DNA of 64,000 nt from JBHGBM01 sp041946965 (GCA_041946965.1 JBHGBM010000024.1:5237-69236), one strand, 5' to 3'. Shown: positions 33,089-41,757, counted from the stretch's first letter. Notes: generated by a model not told the origin, from the sequence alone. Numbers and translations are program-made.

Positions 33089-34609
33089 ATGGCGCTGTTC
33101 AAGACCCGCAGCGCCGCCGTATACGGCATCGATGCTCACCTGATCGATGTCGAAGTGGACATGTACCGGTCCGGCTCGGCGCGCGATTTCATTACAGTGG
33201 GAATGCCCGACACTGCGGTGCGCGAAAGCCGGGAGCGCATCAAGAGCGCGCTCATCAACTCGGGTTTCGGCTTCCCCAACAAGGCGGTGACCATCAACCT
33301 GGCCCCCGCCAACCTGCGAAAGGAGGGCGCGGGCTTCGACCTGCCCATTGCCGTCGGCATCCTGGGCGCGATGGGGTTGGTGGCGAACCTGGACCGGCAC
33401 CTGCTGGTCGGCGAGTTGTCGCTCGATGGCGGCCTGCGCCCCGTCCACGGCGTGCTGCCCGTGGCGGTGTGCGCGCGCGATGCCGGCATTCCGAACCTGG
33501 TGGTCCCGGTGGAGAACGCGGCCGAGGCGGCGGTGGTCGAGGGCATTTCGGTGTACGGCGTGCGGCACGTGGGCGAGGTGGTCGCGCTGGTCACCGGACA
33601 GGGGTCGTTCGCTCCCGCCGCCGCGCGTCCGAACGGCCAGGCGGCGCCGGAGGGGAGCCAACTCGATTTCCGCGACATCCGCGGGCAGGCTACCGCCAAA
33701 CGCGCCATCATGGTGGCGGCCGCGGGCGGCCACAACGTGCTGATGATCGGACCGCCCGGCTCCGGAAAGACCATGCTCGCCAAGCGCCTGCCAGGCGTGC
33801 TTCCGGAACTGACCTTTCCGGAAGCGATTGAGACGACCAAGATCTACAGCGTGGCCGGCATGCTGCCGCCCGGCGCGGGGCTGCTGCGGGAGCGGCCGTT
33901 CCGTTCACCGCACCACACCATTTCGGACGCCGGGTTGATCGGCGGCGGCGCAGGCATGCCGCGTCCCGGCGAGGTCAGCCTTTCGCACAACGGCGTGTTG
34001 TTCCTGGACGAACTGCCGGAGTTCCCGCGCAATGTGCTGGAGCTGCTGCGGCAACCGCTCGAAGACACCTCCGTGACGATTGCCCGAGCCAACATGACGC
34101 TTTCGTTTCCGGCGAATTTCATGCTGGTCGCCGCCATGAACCCGTGCCCGTGCGGGTTCTTCGGCGATGCCACGCGCGAATGCCGCTGCACGCCGGGCAT
34201 CATCCAGAGGTATCTCGGCAAGATCAGCGGGCCGCTGCTCGACCGCATCGACATCCACATCGAGGTTCCGGCGGTCCCCTACAAGGAACTGCGGACAGAC
34301 TCGGGCGGCGAGTCCTCCGCTGAGATCCGCGCCCGCGTGGACGGTGTGCGCGAGGCGCAAGCGCGGCGGGGCTTCTACAACTCCAGGATGCCTTCGCGCC
34401 TGATTCGCAAGCTCTGCGCACTGGACGACGCCGGCGAGCGGACGCTGGAGATGGCCGTGCGCCGGATGGGTCTGTCCGCCCGCGCGCACGACCGGATTCT
34501 CAAGGTGGCGCGCACCATCGCTGATTTGGACGGCGCGCCGGGCGTATCCGCGAAGCACGTGGCCGAGGCGGTACAGTACCGCAGCCTGGATCGGAATTAC
34601 TGGAGCTGA
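33089..34609 (+). CDS. comM: YifB/ComM family Mg-chelatase-like AAA+ ATPase
   Basis: 506 residues, full length for YifB/ComM. The N-terminal Lon-protease-like ChlI domain (VGMPDTAVRESRERIKSAL, INLAPANLRKEG) precedes AAA+ Walker A IGPPGSGKTMLAKRLPG, Walker B GVLFLDELPEF, and a zinc-type CPCGFFGD/CRCTP segment before the lid. In Vibrio, ComM is a hexameric helicase that promotes branch migration during natural transformation. The role here is inferred by homology. An AAGGA ribosome site lies just upstream of the ATG. Confidence 0.95.
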   Translation: MALFKTRSAAVYGIDAHLIDVEVDMYRSGSARDFITVGMPDTAVRESRERIKSALINSGFGFPNKAVTINLAPANLRKEGAGFDLPIAVGILGAMGLVANLDRHLLVGELSLDGGLRPVHGVLPVAVCARDAGIPNLVVPVENAAEAAVVEGISVYGVRHVGEVVALVTGQGSFAPAAARPNGQAAPEGSQLDFRDIRGQATAKRAIMVAAAGGHNVLMIGPPGSGKTMLAKRLPGVLPELTFPEAIETTKIYSVAGMLPPGAGLLRERPFRSPHHTISDAGLIGGGAGMPRPGEVSLSHNGVLFLDELPEFPRNVLELLRQPLEDTSVTIARANMTLSFPANFMLVAAMNPCPCGFFGDATRECRCTPGIIQRYLGKISGPLLDRIDIHIEVPAVPYKELRTDSGGESSAEIRARVDGVREAQARRGFYNSRMPSRLIRKLCALDDAGERTLEMAVRRMGLSARAHDRILKVARTIADLDGAPGVSAKHVAEAVQYRSLDRNYWS

Positions 34610-34639
34610 ACAGCCGCATCACCTTGCCTGACGGCTCGC

Positions 34640-34668
34640 TTGCCCCACGCTCTCCGGCGGACTATAAC
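34640..34668 (+). promoter_or_regulatory. Sigma-70-like promoter before the duplicated propeller gene
   Basis: TTGCCC (34640-34645) and TATAAC (34663-34668) with a 17-nt spacer predict a transcript start about 20 nt before ATG 34696. Confidence 0.55.
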
Positions 34669-34695
34669 AGGCGTAAGGGTCCGAAGCCGCATATC

Positions 34696-36369
34696 ATGCC
34701 AACACGCCTCATACCTGCGTCGATCATCCTCGCGCTGTTTCCCCTCGCGCTGCGCCCCCAGGACGGCCCGTGGAATCACCGCGTGCTTCTCGCCGCGTCG
34801 GACGACGGTCTGAATTGGGTGATCCAGCCGGAAGTGCTCGCCGAGCAGGCTTCCGTGCCGGAGTTGTTCCTTGGCCCGGACGAACAGCCGATTGTCCTGT
34901 TTGTGGACGCCGCCGAAGGGCGGCAGGGCATCGGCGCCATGCGGAAGGACGCCGCGGGTTTGTGGCGGCGCGTGAACACGAACCTACGCGAGGTGGACCC
35001 CAACGTCGTCCGCCTGGACGATGGAAGCTATCGCGCCTACGTCAAGTCGGGCCTGGACGGGGCCATGGCGGCCTATGCCTCAACCGACGGCTTGGAGTGG
35101 ACGCGGCTCGGCGAGGTCTTCCGCGACCCGCGCTACCCCAACGCGACCGATCCCGACGTGTTCGAAACCCCCGAGGGATGGGTCATGCTGGTCTCGCTCG
35201 GGCCGAGGCTGCTGCGCTGTACCTCCCAGGACGGGCTGCATTTCACCACCGATGGCGCCGTGCTCGATCTCGGCGGCTCCGTCTCCGACACCGTGAAAGT
35301 CCCCGGAGGCTGGCGCACCTTCTTTCACGTGAACGGCGACCCGCGCGCGGGTACGCGCATGCGCATCCGCTCCGCATTCACACCGGACGGAAAGTCATGG
35401 CAGACGGAGGACGGCGATCGTCTCACGCCGCCGCCCGAGGGCCCTGCCGCGCTCGGCGTGGCCGATCCCGCGCCGCTGCAACTACCCGATGGCGGCTGGC
35501 TCATGGCCATCAAGTCGTTTATCGAACCGGCCGTCGCCGGTCCCGCCAACCCGCCGCAGCAGGGCGGCATCGAAGAGCACTGGGTCGGCAGCGCCACCAG
35601 CCCGGACGGCCTCGCGTGGACGCGCGACGAGGGCGTCCGCATCTCGCGCGCCTCGGTGCCGTGCGCCATCAACGACGGCGACCGGCGCGTGCTCATCTAT
35701 TTCGTCCAGCCGCCCGGCGAGCCTGGGAAACCCGAAACCGTGGCGTGCGCGGTCTCCGAGGACGGGATGAAATTCGAGCGGAACCCGGATTTTCACATTG
35801 ACGGACTGAGCACTCTGAAGGCCGTGGACCCCTCCATCCTCAGGGATGAATCCGGCACGTTCCTGCTGTACTACCTGGCATCGAATCACCCCGGCGACCC
35901 CGCCGCCGGACCCGACCCGCACGCCATCCACATGGCGCTTTCCGAAGACGGAATCCGGTTCCGCGAGGCGGCCCGCGTTTTCGAGTATCCCGGGCTGGTC
36001 GACCCGGATGTCTTCCGCTTCGGGGGGCAGTGGTGGATGTACGTTTTCGCGAGGACCGCGACCATCATCGCCCGGTCGGCGGACGGCCGGCGGTTCACCT
36101 ATGAGGGCGAACTCTCGCCGCCCGGCTGGGGCACCACCGCCCCGCTCCTGCTCCCCGACGGACGCCTGCGGCTCTACGCCTTTGACCAGCGCTCGCCGGC
36201 GGCGAACGTCGTGCGCAGCTTTCTTTCGACTGACGGCGTCAACTGGACCGCCGAGCCGGGCGACCGCCTCAGAGCCAATCCCGGCGAGCAGATCACGGAC
36301 CCATTCGTAATCCCGTGGCGAGGCGGGTACAAGATGTACTTCAAGATCGCTCCCGCGGTGCGGAGGTAG
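34696..36369 (+). CDS. Exported double beta-propeller, GH43/sialidase-like, internally duplicated
   Basis: 557 residues with signal peptide MPTRLIPASIILALFPLAL. Two halves repeat the same blade order. One half has DPNVVRLDDGSYRAYV, STDGLEWTRLGEVF, DPDVFETPEGWVM and DGLHFTTDG. The other has DPSILRDESGTFLLYY, SEDGIRFREAARVF, DPDVFRFGGQWWMYV and DGRRFTYEG. Both end near W..E.GDRL. The Asp-rich blade starts recall five-bladed GH43/GH32-type propellers, but no convincing catalytic triad was identified, so it may be a binding protein. It has its own TTGCCC/TATAAC promoter. A broken kinase gene follows 12 nt later. Confidence 0.8.
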   Translation: MPTRLIPASIILALFPLALRPQDGPWNHRVLLAASDDGLNWVIQPEVLAEQASVPELFLGPDEQPIVLFVDAAEGRQGIGAMRKDAAGLWRRVNTNLREVDPNVVRLDDGSYRAYVKSGLDGAMAAYASTDGLEWTRLGEVFRDPRYPNATDPDVFETPEGWVMLVSLGPRLLRCTSQDGLHFTTDGAVLDLGGSVSDTVKVPGGWRTFFHVNGDPRAGTRMRIRSAFTPDGKSWQTEDGDRLTPPPEGPAALGVADPAPLQLPDGGWLMAIKSFIEPAVAGPANPPQQGGIEEHWVGSATSPDGLAWTRDEGVRISRASVPCAINDGDRRVLIYFVQPPGEPGKPETVACAVSEDGMKFERNPDFHIDGLSTLKAVDPSILRDESGTFLLYYLASNHPGDPAAGPDPHAIHMALSEDGIRFREAARVFEYPGLVDPDVFRFGGQWWMYVFARTATIIARSADGRRFTYEGELSPPGWGTTAPLLLPDGRLRLYAFDQRSPAANVVRSFLSTDGVNWTAEPGDRLRANPGEQITDPFVIPWRGGYKMYFKIAPAVRR

Positions 36370-36381
36370 CATGATGGAGCC

Positions 36382-37035
36382 ATGTCCGGCTCCGTACCAG
36401 CAGACGAAAATCTGATCGGGCGTACCGTCGGCACTTACCGCATCGTCAGGGAAATCGGCCACGGGGGAATGGGTGCGGTATACACACGGCAGCGGCTGGG
36501 AACTGAACGTCGAGCGCGTTGACGCGGTCCGGGAGCTTTATCGCCGCGCCCTGGAGCGCATGGCACGCGCCGGCGGAGACGATCCCGAGACCCGGCTCAT
36601 CGCGGCGGACCCGCGCAATTCCCGCACCCGCGGAGATCCACCTGCGCTTGGGCCGGCTGCTGCCGCGGGCCGCGACCTCGTCTTCTGTGCCGAGGCGCCG
36701 TTGCGTGTCGAGCCGCCCGCGCTGCGCGATCCGGAAACCGCCCTGCGGTACGCGCAGGCCGCCTCGGCATCGGCGGGTGAAAAGGATCCGGGGCACCTGG
36801 ACGTGATGGCCGAAGCGCATTTTCAGGCCGGCCGCGCGCCGCGGGCCGTCGAACTTTGCTTGTCGAGTCCGGCATCGACTACTACAAAAACCTGTTCGCC
36901 CACGGCCTGTGCGAGGCGCTTCCCCACTTTGTGACGGGCGGCAAGACCGGCCCGTGCGTCGCGTATCAACTGCGCCGGATGGCCACGAAGCCGAAGGGAC
37001 TGCCGGAATTCGCTCCGCCGTGCACGATCGAGTAA
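36382..37035 (+). pseudogene. Collapsed Ser/Thr kinase gene remnant
   Basis: ATG 36382 opens a 46-codon frame ending at 36522 that encodes a linker and the kinase Gly-loop: VGTYRIVREIGHGGMGAVY. It then stops. In another frame from about 36473 the sequence encodes helical and TPR-like material (ALRDPETALRYAQAASAS, GHLDVMAEAHFQAGRAPRAVE) typical of the C-terminal TPR tail of Acidobacteriota kinases. From about 36853 a third frame runs to TAA 37033-37035 (SGIDYYKNLFAHGLCEALP...), whose origin I do not recognise. The whole kinase body is missing. It is best read as a deletion-and-frameshift relic. A short functional peptide cannot be excluded but is unlikely. Confidence 0.8.
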
Positions 37036-37038
37036 GGC

Positions 37039-37644
37039 CTACCGCACCCGCCCGACCTCGCCCGCGGCCGCCAGGCGCGCATCCACGCGGTACAGCCGTG
37101 TCCCGGGACGCAGCAGGCGAGTGTGCGGAATCGTGGTGAGGTACTCGGGGATGGCCCAGAGGTCCTCTTCCGCGGTCATCCAGCCGATGCGGTCGAAGCG
37201 CGCCAGGTTCACGGGACGCGAGTAGCGCCGCAGCGTCTTCTCGCGGGCCTCGTTGAAGTAATGCTCAAAGTACGACATCGCCAGCTCGCGCAGGCCGCGG
37301 TAGACGGGCTCACGAAAGCGCAGGCCGGCGAAATTGGATTTGGCGATGGCGCCCCAGCCGCCGCGCGCGCGGAAGATGGCCAGCACGTGGTCGTCATCGC
37401 GTTCGGCTTCCAGGTCCAGCAGCAGCGGGGGATGCCCGTGCACGCGCAATGCCGCGGCGGCGAACAGCGCGCCCTCCATGCAATGCGCCGTGCGGTCGCG
37501 CAGCACGCGGCGCGGCGAGCGGCAGGTATCGCCGTCCTTTTCCTTGTTGTATGCCAGCTCGTCTACGAAGCGCTGGATCTTTTCCGGCGTGTTCAGCCGC
37601 GCCAGCACCGCGCGTTCGGCGGCTAGAAATCCGTTAGACTGCAA
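37039..37644 (-). CDS. Transglutaminase-like cysteine peptidase-fold protein
   Basis: 201 residues from TTG 37644. A transglutaminase-like Cys-His arrangement is visible: TAHCMEGALFAAAALRVHG (Cys55) and ERDDDHVLAIFR (His86), followed by GWGAIAKSNFAGL. The catalytic third residue is uncertain. Known relatives are uncharacterised. It begins 4 nt after the stop of the TIM-barrel gene on the same strand, and a TAAACT element ends 6 nt before the TTG, consistent with an internal leaderless promoter. Confidence 0.75.
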   Translation of the reverse strand: MQSNGFLAAERAVLARLNTPEKIQRFVDELAYNKEKDGDTCRSPRRVLRDRTAHCMEGALFAAAALRVHGHPPLLLDLEAERDDDHVLAIFRARGGWGAIAKSNFAGLRFREPVYRGLRELAMSYFEHYFNEAREKTLRRYSRPVNLARFDRIGWMTAEEDLWAIPEYLTTIPHTRLLRPGTRLYRVDARLAAAGEVGRVR

Positions 37645-37648
37645 TACC

Positions 37649-38764
37649 TTAGTTTAACCGGTAGAGGCGCACCCCGAAGGGCTCGAACTCCTCGCGCACG
37701 GCGAGGCCCGCGCCGGAAATCGAGGCGTCCACCGGGTTCTTGTCGGCGTTCACCGCGATCAGCCGCCGCCCCCGCGCGATCCACTCGATGCCGCGGTCGA
37801 GCGAGTGGCCGGTATCGTGGTACTCGATCTTCAACGCCAATTCCCTGCGCGGCGAAGCCAGGTCCGTGCGGATGCCGTGAAGCTCGGCGGCCACCGCGGC
37901 CAGGTCCCTCCACATGGGGGCGCCCGCAGGCGCGTGGCGGATGCCCCACCACAGCAGCCCGTTGGCGCCGTGCACGATGGCCTGGTACGCCATAAAGCGC
38001 GTCTCGGCCCGCGTGGGGTACAGGATCATCTTCGGGTCGCGGTCCTGCTTGCGCAGCATCTCCCAGGCGAAGGCCTGCAACACCATGAAGACGGCGCGCG
38101 CCGGCCCGGCTACGCGGCGCATCTTGTCCGCGTACTGGCCCACCTGGCTGACGGTCGAATTCAGGAAATCGCCCTGCTGCCCGTCCGGCCACAGCGCGAA
38201 CTGCTCGCGGATGCCGCGCGGCGCCACGGGGTAGATGTCCGTGGCCACGATGTCGCTGGCTTCGTTATAGCGGCGCAGAGTGGATTCCAGGTTGGTGGGC
38301 GCGTGGTTCAGATAAATCGGATGTGAATTGTCGACCCGGCGGATGGCGCGCGCCGTCTCCACGATCCTCTCCGGCGGCACCCGCAGCTCACGCGGCTTCT
38401 TGTAGACGTAGGTGGGCTCGTCCTCGGTCTCCCAGAAGAGCAGTGCGGAATGGTCCTTCAGCGCCTCCACCATGGGGCGCAGCCGCGGTCCGGCCTCGGG
38501 CAGCGAGCCCGTCGTGGACCAGCCGAACAGGCCGGCGGCGCGCGCGGCGTCGTACTGTCTGGCCTCCGGGCGCAGATGCACCAGGTTGAAACCCGCCTCG
38601 CGCACCGACTTCCACGGATCCGGCACGTTCGGCATCTGATACAGCCCGAGCACGAATTCACGGCGGCCGTTGACGGCGAGCATGCCGTCGGGTTCGATGC
38701 GGATGCCGCGCGGCGCGGCGGCTGCCAGAGGCGGCGCAGTGACGAAATCGCGGCGCGTGATCAT
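37649..38764 (-). CDS. Tat-exported TIM-barrel protein, paralogue B
   Basis: 371 residues from ATG 38764, overlapping the upstream paralogue's stop (ATGA). MITRRDFVTAPPLAAAAP is a twin-arginine leader. The fold is (beta/alpha)8 glycosidase-like: PDPWKSVREAGFNLVHL, ALLFWETEDEPTYVY (acidic residues where clan-A catalytic acid/base lies), TDIYPVAPRG, YPTRAETRFMAYQAIVHGAN and LLWWGIRHAP. The shared AFAW.....YPT.AETR.MA..AI.HGA.G.L.WG pattern shows it is a duplicate of the neighbouring gene. The glycan target is unknown. Confidence 0.78.
   Translation of the reverse strand: MITRRDFVTAPPLAAAAPRGIRIEPDGMLAVNGRREFVLGLYQMPNVPDPWKSVREAGFNLVHLRPEARQYDAARAAGLFGWSTTGSLPEAGPRLRPMVEALKDHSALLFWETEDEPTYVYKKPRELRVPPERIVETARAIRRVDNSHPIYLNHAPTNLESTLRRYNEASDIVATDIYPVAPRGIREQFALWPDGQQGDFLNSTVSQVGQYADKMRRVAGPARAVFMVLQAFAWEMLRKQDRDPKMILYPTRAETRFMAYQAIVHGANGLLWWGIRHAPAGAPMWRDLAAVAAELHGIRTDLASPRRELALKIEYHDTGHSLDRGIEWIARGRRLIAVNADKNPVDASISGAGLAVREEFEPFGVRLYRLN
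37651..37656 (-). promoter_or_regulatory. TAAACT -10-like element before the TTG start at 37644
   Basis: TAAACT on the minus strand ends 6 nt before TTG 37644 and overlaps the stop of the upstream gene. It matches the leaderless spacing seen elsewhere in the window. Confidence 0.35.
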
Positions 38765-39984
38765 TTCCCGAAATCCCGGCCCGCCCGGCGCGCTTCCCAA
38801 CCGCGGCCGGTGGCGAAGACCTTCACTTCGTGCGGCATGAGGCGGACGATCAGCTCGCCCTCGCGGACCGCGGCGATTTCGCTTCCGTAGAGCAATTCCA
38901 GGCCGCGGCCATTCAGCGCGTCAAGCCCGCTGACCTCGACGCCCATGCACGGCGTGCCGGCCTCGTTCACCAGCGCGATCAGCCACTCCCCGCCCAGGCT
39001 GCGGCAGAACGCGCTCACGGGCCGGCCCTCCGCGCCGTCGATTACCTTGACCCGCACGCCCGGCATTTCCGGCGCGGTGAGGAAGGGCTGGAGCGCGGCG
39101 AGCTCCGCGGCCATGGCGTAGATCGATTCGCGGAACGCGGGCTGCGGCTTGCTCGCGTTCATGCCCCAATAAAGAATGCCGCGCGCGCCGTGCGCGATGG
39201 CGGCCCAGGCCATCAGGCGCGTCTCGGCGAACGTGGGGTAGGCGACCGGCTCGTCGCGGCCCTGCAATTCACCCCAGGCGAAGCCCTGCAAGACCATCCA
39301 CACCGGCTTGCCTTTTCCCACGGCCCGGTAGCGATCGGTGGAGCCGGCGGTCTCGGCCGGCTTGCGGCTATTGGCGTGTATGGGGTAGATGTCGCAGCCG
39401 GTGATGTCGATCTCGCCCAGATATTGCCGGATGAACTTCAGGTCGCTGCGCGCGGCTTCGTTGATCCACAGCGGGAGGTTGCGGCTATCCAGCCTGCGAA
39501 TCAGCGCCGCGCCCTCGCGCAGCTTGGGCATCAGGCGGGCCGCTTCGCCCTCGGCGTACCTCAACGCTTCCGGAGTCTGCCGCCACCACTCGTCGGGGTG
39601 CTTGTAGATGCCGCTGCGGTGGAGTCCGCTGAACGCGGTGAAGTTCCAGACGATCTCGTCGGGGCCTTCCCACACGGCAAGCGCGGAATGCTCGCGGACG
39701 CCGTCTATCAGCGCGCGCAGCTTGCCGTCCGCGCCAAGTTGCATGGGCACGCTTACCCAGCCCAGCATTCCGGCCCGTGCGGCGCGGTCCAGGTCCGCCC
39801 GGTTGCGGCATCGCACGAGGTTGAAGCCGGCCTTCGACATGGCGGCCAGTTCCTCGTCCGCCACGGGCAACTCGTAACTGCCTATGGGGAACACGGTGCG
39901 CCCCTGCCGGGTAAGGAAGCCCTGTCCCCAGGCGGCGGCGGTGAACAGAACGGCTGCCAGTGCGCGTTTCCCGCCCATGACCAT
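38761..39984 (-). CDS. Exported TIM-barrel protein, paralogue A
   Basis: 407 residues with signal peptide GKRALAAVLFTAAAWGQ. Barrel segments are FPIGSYELP, SKAGFNLVRCRN, ALAVWEGPDEIVW, DITGCDIYPI, WMVLQGFAWGELQGRDEPV, YPTFAETRLMAWAAIAHGARG and ILYWGMNASKP, followed by a beta-sandwich tail (MPGVRVKVIDGA...PHEVKVFATG). It is paralogous to the next gene downstream. EGPDE and later acidic positions suggest glycoside-hydrolase chemistry, unproven. ATG 39984 lies 32 bp from the divergent sialidase-like gene start. Confidence 0.78.
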   Translation of the reverse strand: MVMGGKRALAAVLFTAAAWGQGFLTRQGRTVFPIGSYELPVADEELAAMSKAGFNLVRCRNRADLDRAARAGMLGWVSVPMQLGADGKLRALIDGVREHSALAVWEGPDEIVWNFTAFSGLHRSGIYKHPDEWWRQTPEALRYAEGEAARLMPKLREGAALIRRLDSRNLPLWINEAARSDLKFIRQYLGEIDITGCDIYPIHANSRKPAETAGSTDRYRAVGKGKPVWMVLQGFAWGELQGRDEPVAYPTFAETRLMAWAAIAHGARGILYWGMNASKPQPAFRESIYAMAAELAALQPFLTAPEMPGVRVKVIDGAEGRPVSAFCRSLGGEWLIALVNEAGTPCMGVEVSGLDALNGRGLELLYGSEIAAVREGELIVRLMPHEVKVFATGRGWEARRAGRDFGK

Positions 39985-39999
39985 TCGATTCTCGCATGA

Positions 40000-40005
40000 T
40001 ACGCT
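40000..40005 (+). promoter_or_regulatory. TACGCT -10-like element before the sialidase-like gene
   Basis: TACGCT within ATACGCTGAAGT lies 11 nt before ATG 40017. The same 12-nt string precedes the D-aminoacylase gene. Confidence 0.35.
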
Positions 40006-40016
40006 GAAGTTCGCTT

Positions 40017-41051
40017 ATGTGTCGAATGCTATGCTTGCTTGCTGTGTTTGGCGTGGCGGGAGCGCAGGAATTCGTCTACGACCAGGCTCCGTTCCCCTCC
40101 TGCCACGCCTCGACCATTGTGGAGACCGCGCCCGGCGAGTTCCTCGCGGCGTGGTTCGGCGGCACGGCGGAAGGCCGTCCGGATGTCGCCGTCTGGGGCG
40201 CGCGGCTCGCCGGAGGCAAATGGTCGGAGCCGGTGGAGTTGGCGCGCGAGCCGAACATCGCGGCGTTTAACCCCGTGTTGTTCCACTCGCGCGACAAGGT
40301 GCTCTGGCTGTACTACAAGTTCGGCCCCACCCCGCAGACCTGGACCGCCGGACGCCGCTCCAGCCGCGACGGCGGCCGCACCTGGTCCGCCATCGAGCAT
40401 CTGCCCGCCGGGCTCTACGGGCCAATCAAGAACAAGCCGCTGGTGCTGGCCGATGGAACCATCCTCAGCGGCACCTCCATGGAAAGCTACCGCTCCTGGG
40501 CGTGTTGGGTGGAGCGCAGCCGGGACAACGGCCGTACCTGGACGCGCATCGGCCCCATCGTCGCCGAGCCGGGAGGGCGCCCCGGAAGCGCCGGACCCAA
40601 TGAGGTGCCCGGCGCGCAGGAATGGGGACGCACCAGCGGCATCATCCAGCCGGCCATCGTGCCGCTCGGCAAGAAGCTGCGGATGTTCGTGCGCGCCACG
40701 CAGAATATCGGCCGCATCTGCTACGCGGATTCGTCCGACGGCGGCCTGACCTGGACTCCCGCGCGCCCCACCTCACTGCCGAACCCGAACAGCGGCATCG
40801 ACGCGGTGGGTCTGCGCGACGGCCGCATCGTGATCATCTACAACCACACCGAGAAGGGCCGGAGCCCGCTGAACGCGGCGGTATCGCGCGACGGCGTAAA
40901 CTGGAACATGTTCCGCGCCCTCGAAACCGAACCGGGCGAGTACTCCTACCCGGCGGTGATCCAGGCGGCCAACGGCGACGTGCACATCACCTACACCTGG
41001 AACCGGAAGAAGATCCGGCACGTGACCATCCCGCTGGCGGCGGTGCCGTAA
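40017..41051 (+). CDS. Sialidase-like (BNR/Asp-box) exported protein
   Basis: 344 residues with a short signal (MLCLLAVFGVAGAQ). Six-bladed propeller with Asp boxes SRDGGRTWS, SRDNGRTWT and SSDGGLTWT and the opening ASTIVETAPGEFLAAWFGGT..GRPDVAVWGAR, a pattern common to exo-alpha-sialidase-family proteins of soil and gut bacteria. The canonical Arg triad of GH33 was not mapped with confidence, so it could act on another uronic or sialic-like sugar, or simply bind. ATG 40017 or 40026 could be used. It is divergent from the TIM-barrel pair and ends 2 nt from the M23 pseudogene. Confidence 0.85.
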   Translation: MCRMLCLLAVFGVAGAQEFVYDQAPFPSCHASTIVETAPGEFLAAWFGGTAEGRPDVAVWGARLAGGKWSEPVELAREPNIAAFNPVLFHSRDKVLWLYYKFGPTPQTWTAGRRSSRDGGRTWSAIEHLPAGLYGPIKNKPLVLADGTILSGTSMESYRSWACWVERSRDNGRTWTRIGPIVAEPGGRPGSAGPNEVPGAQEWGRTSGIIQPAIVPLGKKLRMFVRATQNIGRICYADSSDGGLTWTPARPTSLPNPNSGIDAVGLRDGRIVIIYNHTEKGRSPLNAAVSRDGVNWNMFRALETEPGEYSYPAVIQAANGDVHITYTWNRKKIRHVTIPLAAVP

Positions 41052-41053
41052 GA

Positions 41054-41727
41054 TCACTCCGGGAAAAACACCAGCCAATCGCGCAGCGGAAGCTCGATCC
41101 AGTGCTTCGTCCGCGGCGCCTCCGGTCCCCTCCGGGCTTCGAACGCGTCAAAGACGTACGGCACGCCCTCCGAGCCCAGCAGCAACGGCCCGTCGTTGAC
41201 GCCGAAGAGCAGGTGGGGACCGTTCGAAAGGCCCGAGTTGCCCACGTAACCGAGCACGTCTCCGCGTTTCACCCGTAGTATCCGCCGGCGATCTCGAGCG
41301 CCGCCAGGTTGCCCGCGAAGGTTTTCCCGTTGAGCGGCACGATCGGCTCGCTCTCCATGGCCACGTTTTCGGGAACGCCGTCCACCACGGCCGCCACCCG
41401 TCCGTCGGCTGCGGCCAGGACTTCCGCGCCATAAGCGCAATGGTCGCGATTATCCCGCGGGTTGTTCCAGTTCCTCCGCGGTGAAGGATGCCACGTGGCG
41501 CCGCCCGCCTTCACCCGCAGCCCGGCGAGCCGGATTTCGGCGTCGTCGTAATTGGTAACGTGCACTTCGTAAACCAGGTGCGTCCTTCCACCGGCGGGAA
41601 ACGGAACCGGCGGCACGGGCACCGTCACATCCACGGGGACCGGAAACAGCTCGCGGTCAAACTACGCCGAATGCGGCAGTTGCGCCTGGGCCAGTGCCGC
41701 GGCGGCCAGCAGCAGCAGAGTTCGCAT
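41054..41727 (-). pseudogene. Broken M23-type metallopeptidase gene
   Basis: From ATG 41727 a 21-residue signal peptide (MRTLLLLAAAALAQAQ) is cut by an in-frame TAG at 41664-41662. The same frame continues with FDRELFPVPVDVTVPV, THLVYEVHVTN and HCAYGAEVLAAADGRVAAVV, an M23 (LytM) N-terminal region. At about 41270 GGYYG runs into TGA, while another frame continues KRGDVLGYVGNSGLSNGPHL, LGSEGVPYVFDAFEA to the end. The intervening YAHLQPGS-type segment with a catalytic His is absent, and the usual HLHF motif reads HLLF. Nonsense, deletion and loss of catalytic residues all point to a dead gene. Confidence 0.85.
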
Positions 41728-41744
41728 CCAGAGCAGTTTATCAA

Positions 41745-41750
41745 TACACT
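41745..41750 (+). promoter_or_regulatory. TACACT -10-like element before the HemW-like gene
   Basis: TACACT ends 7 nt before GTG 41758. TTCGCA (41721-41726) at 18 nt could serve as -35. Confidence 0.45.
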
Positions 41751-41757
41751 GAAAGTA

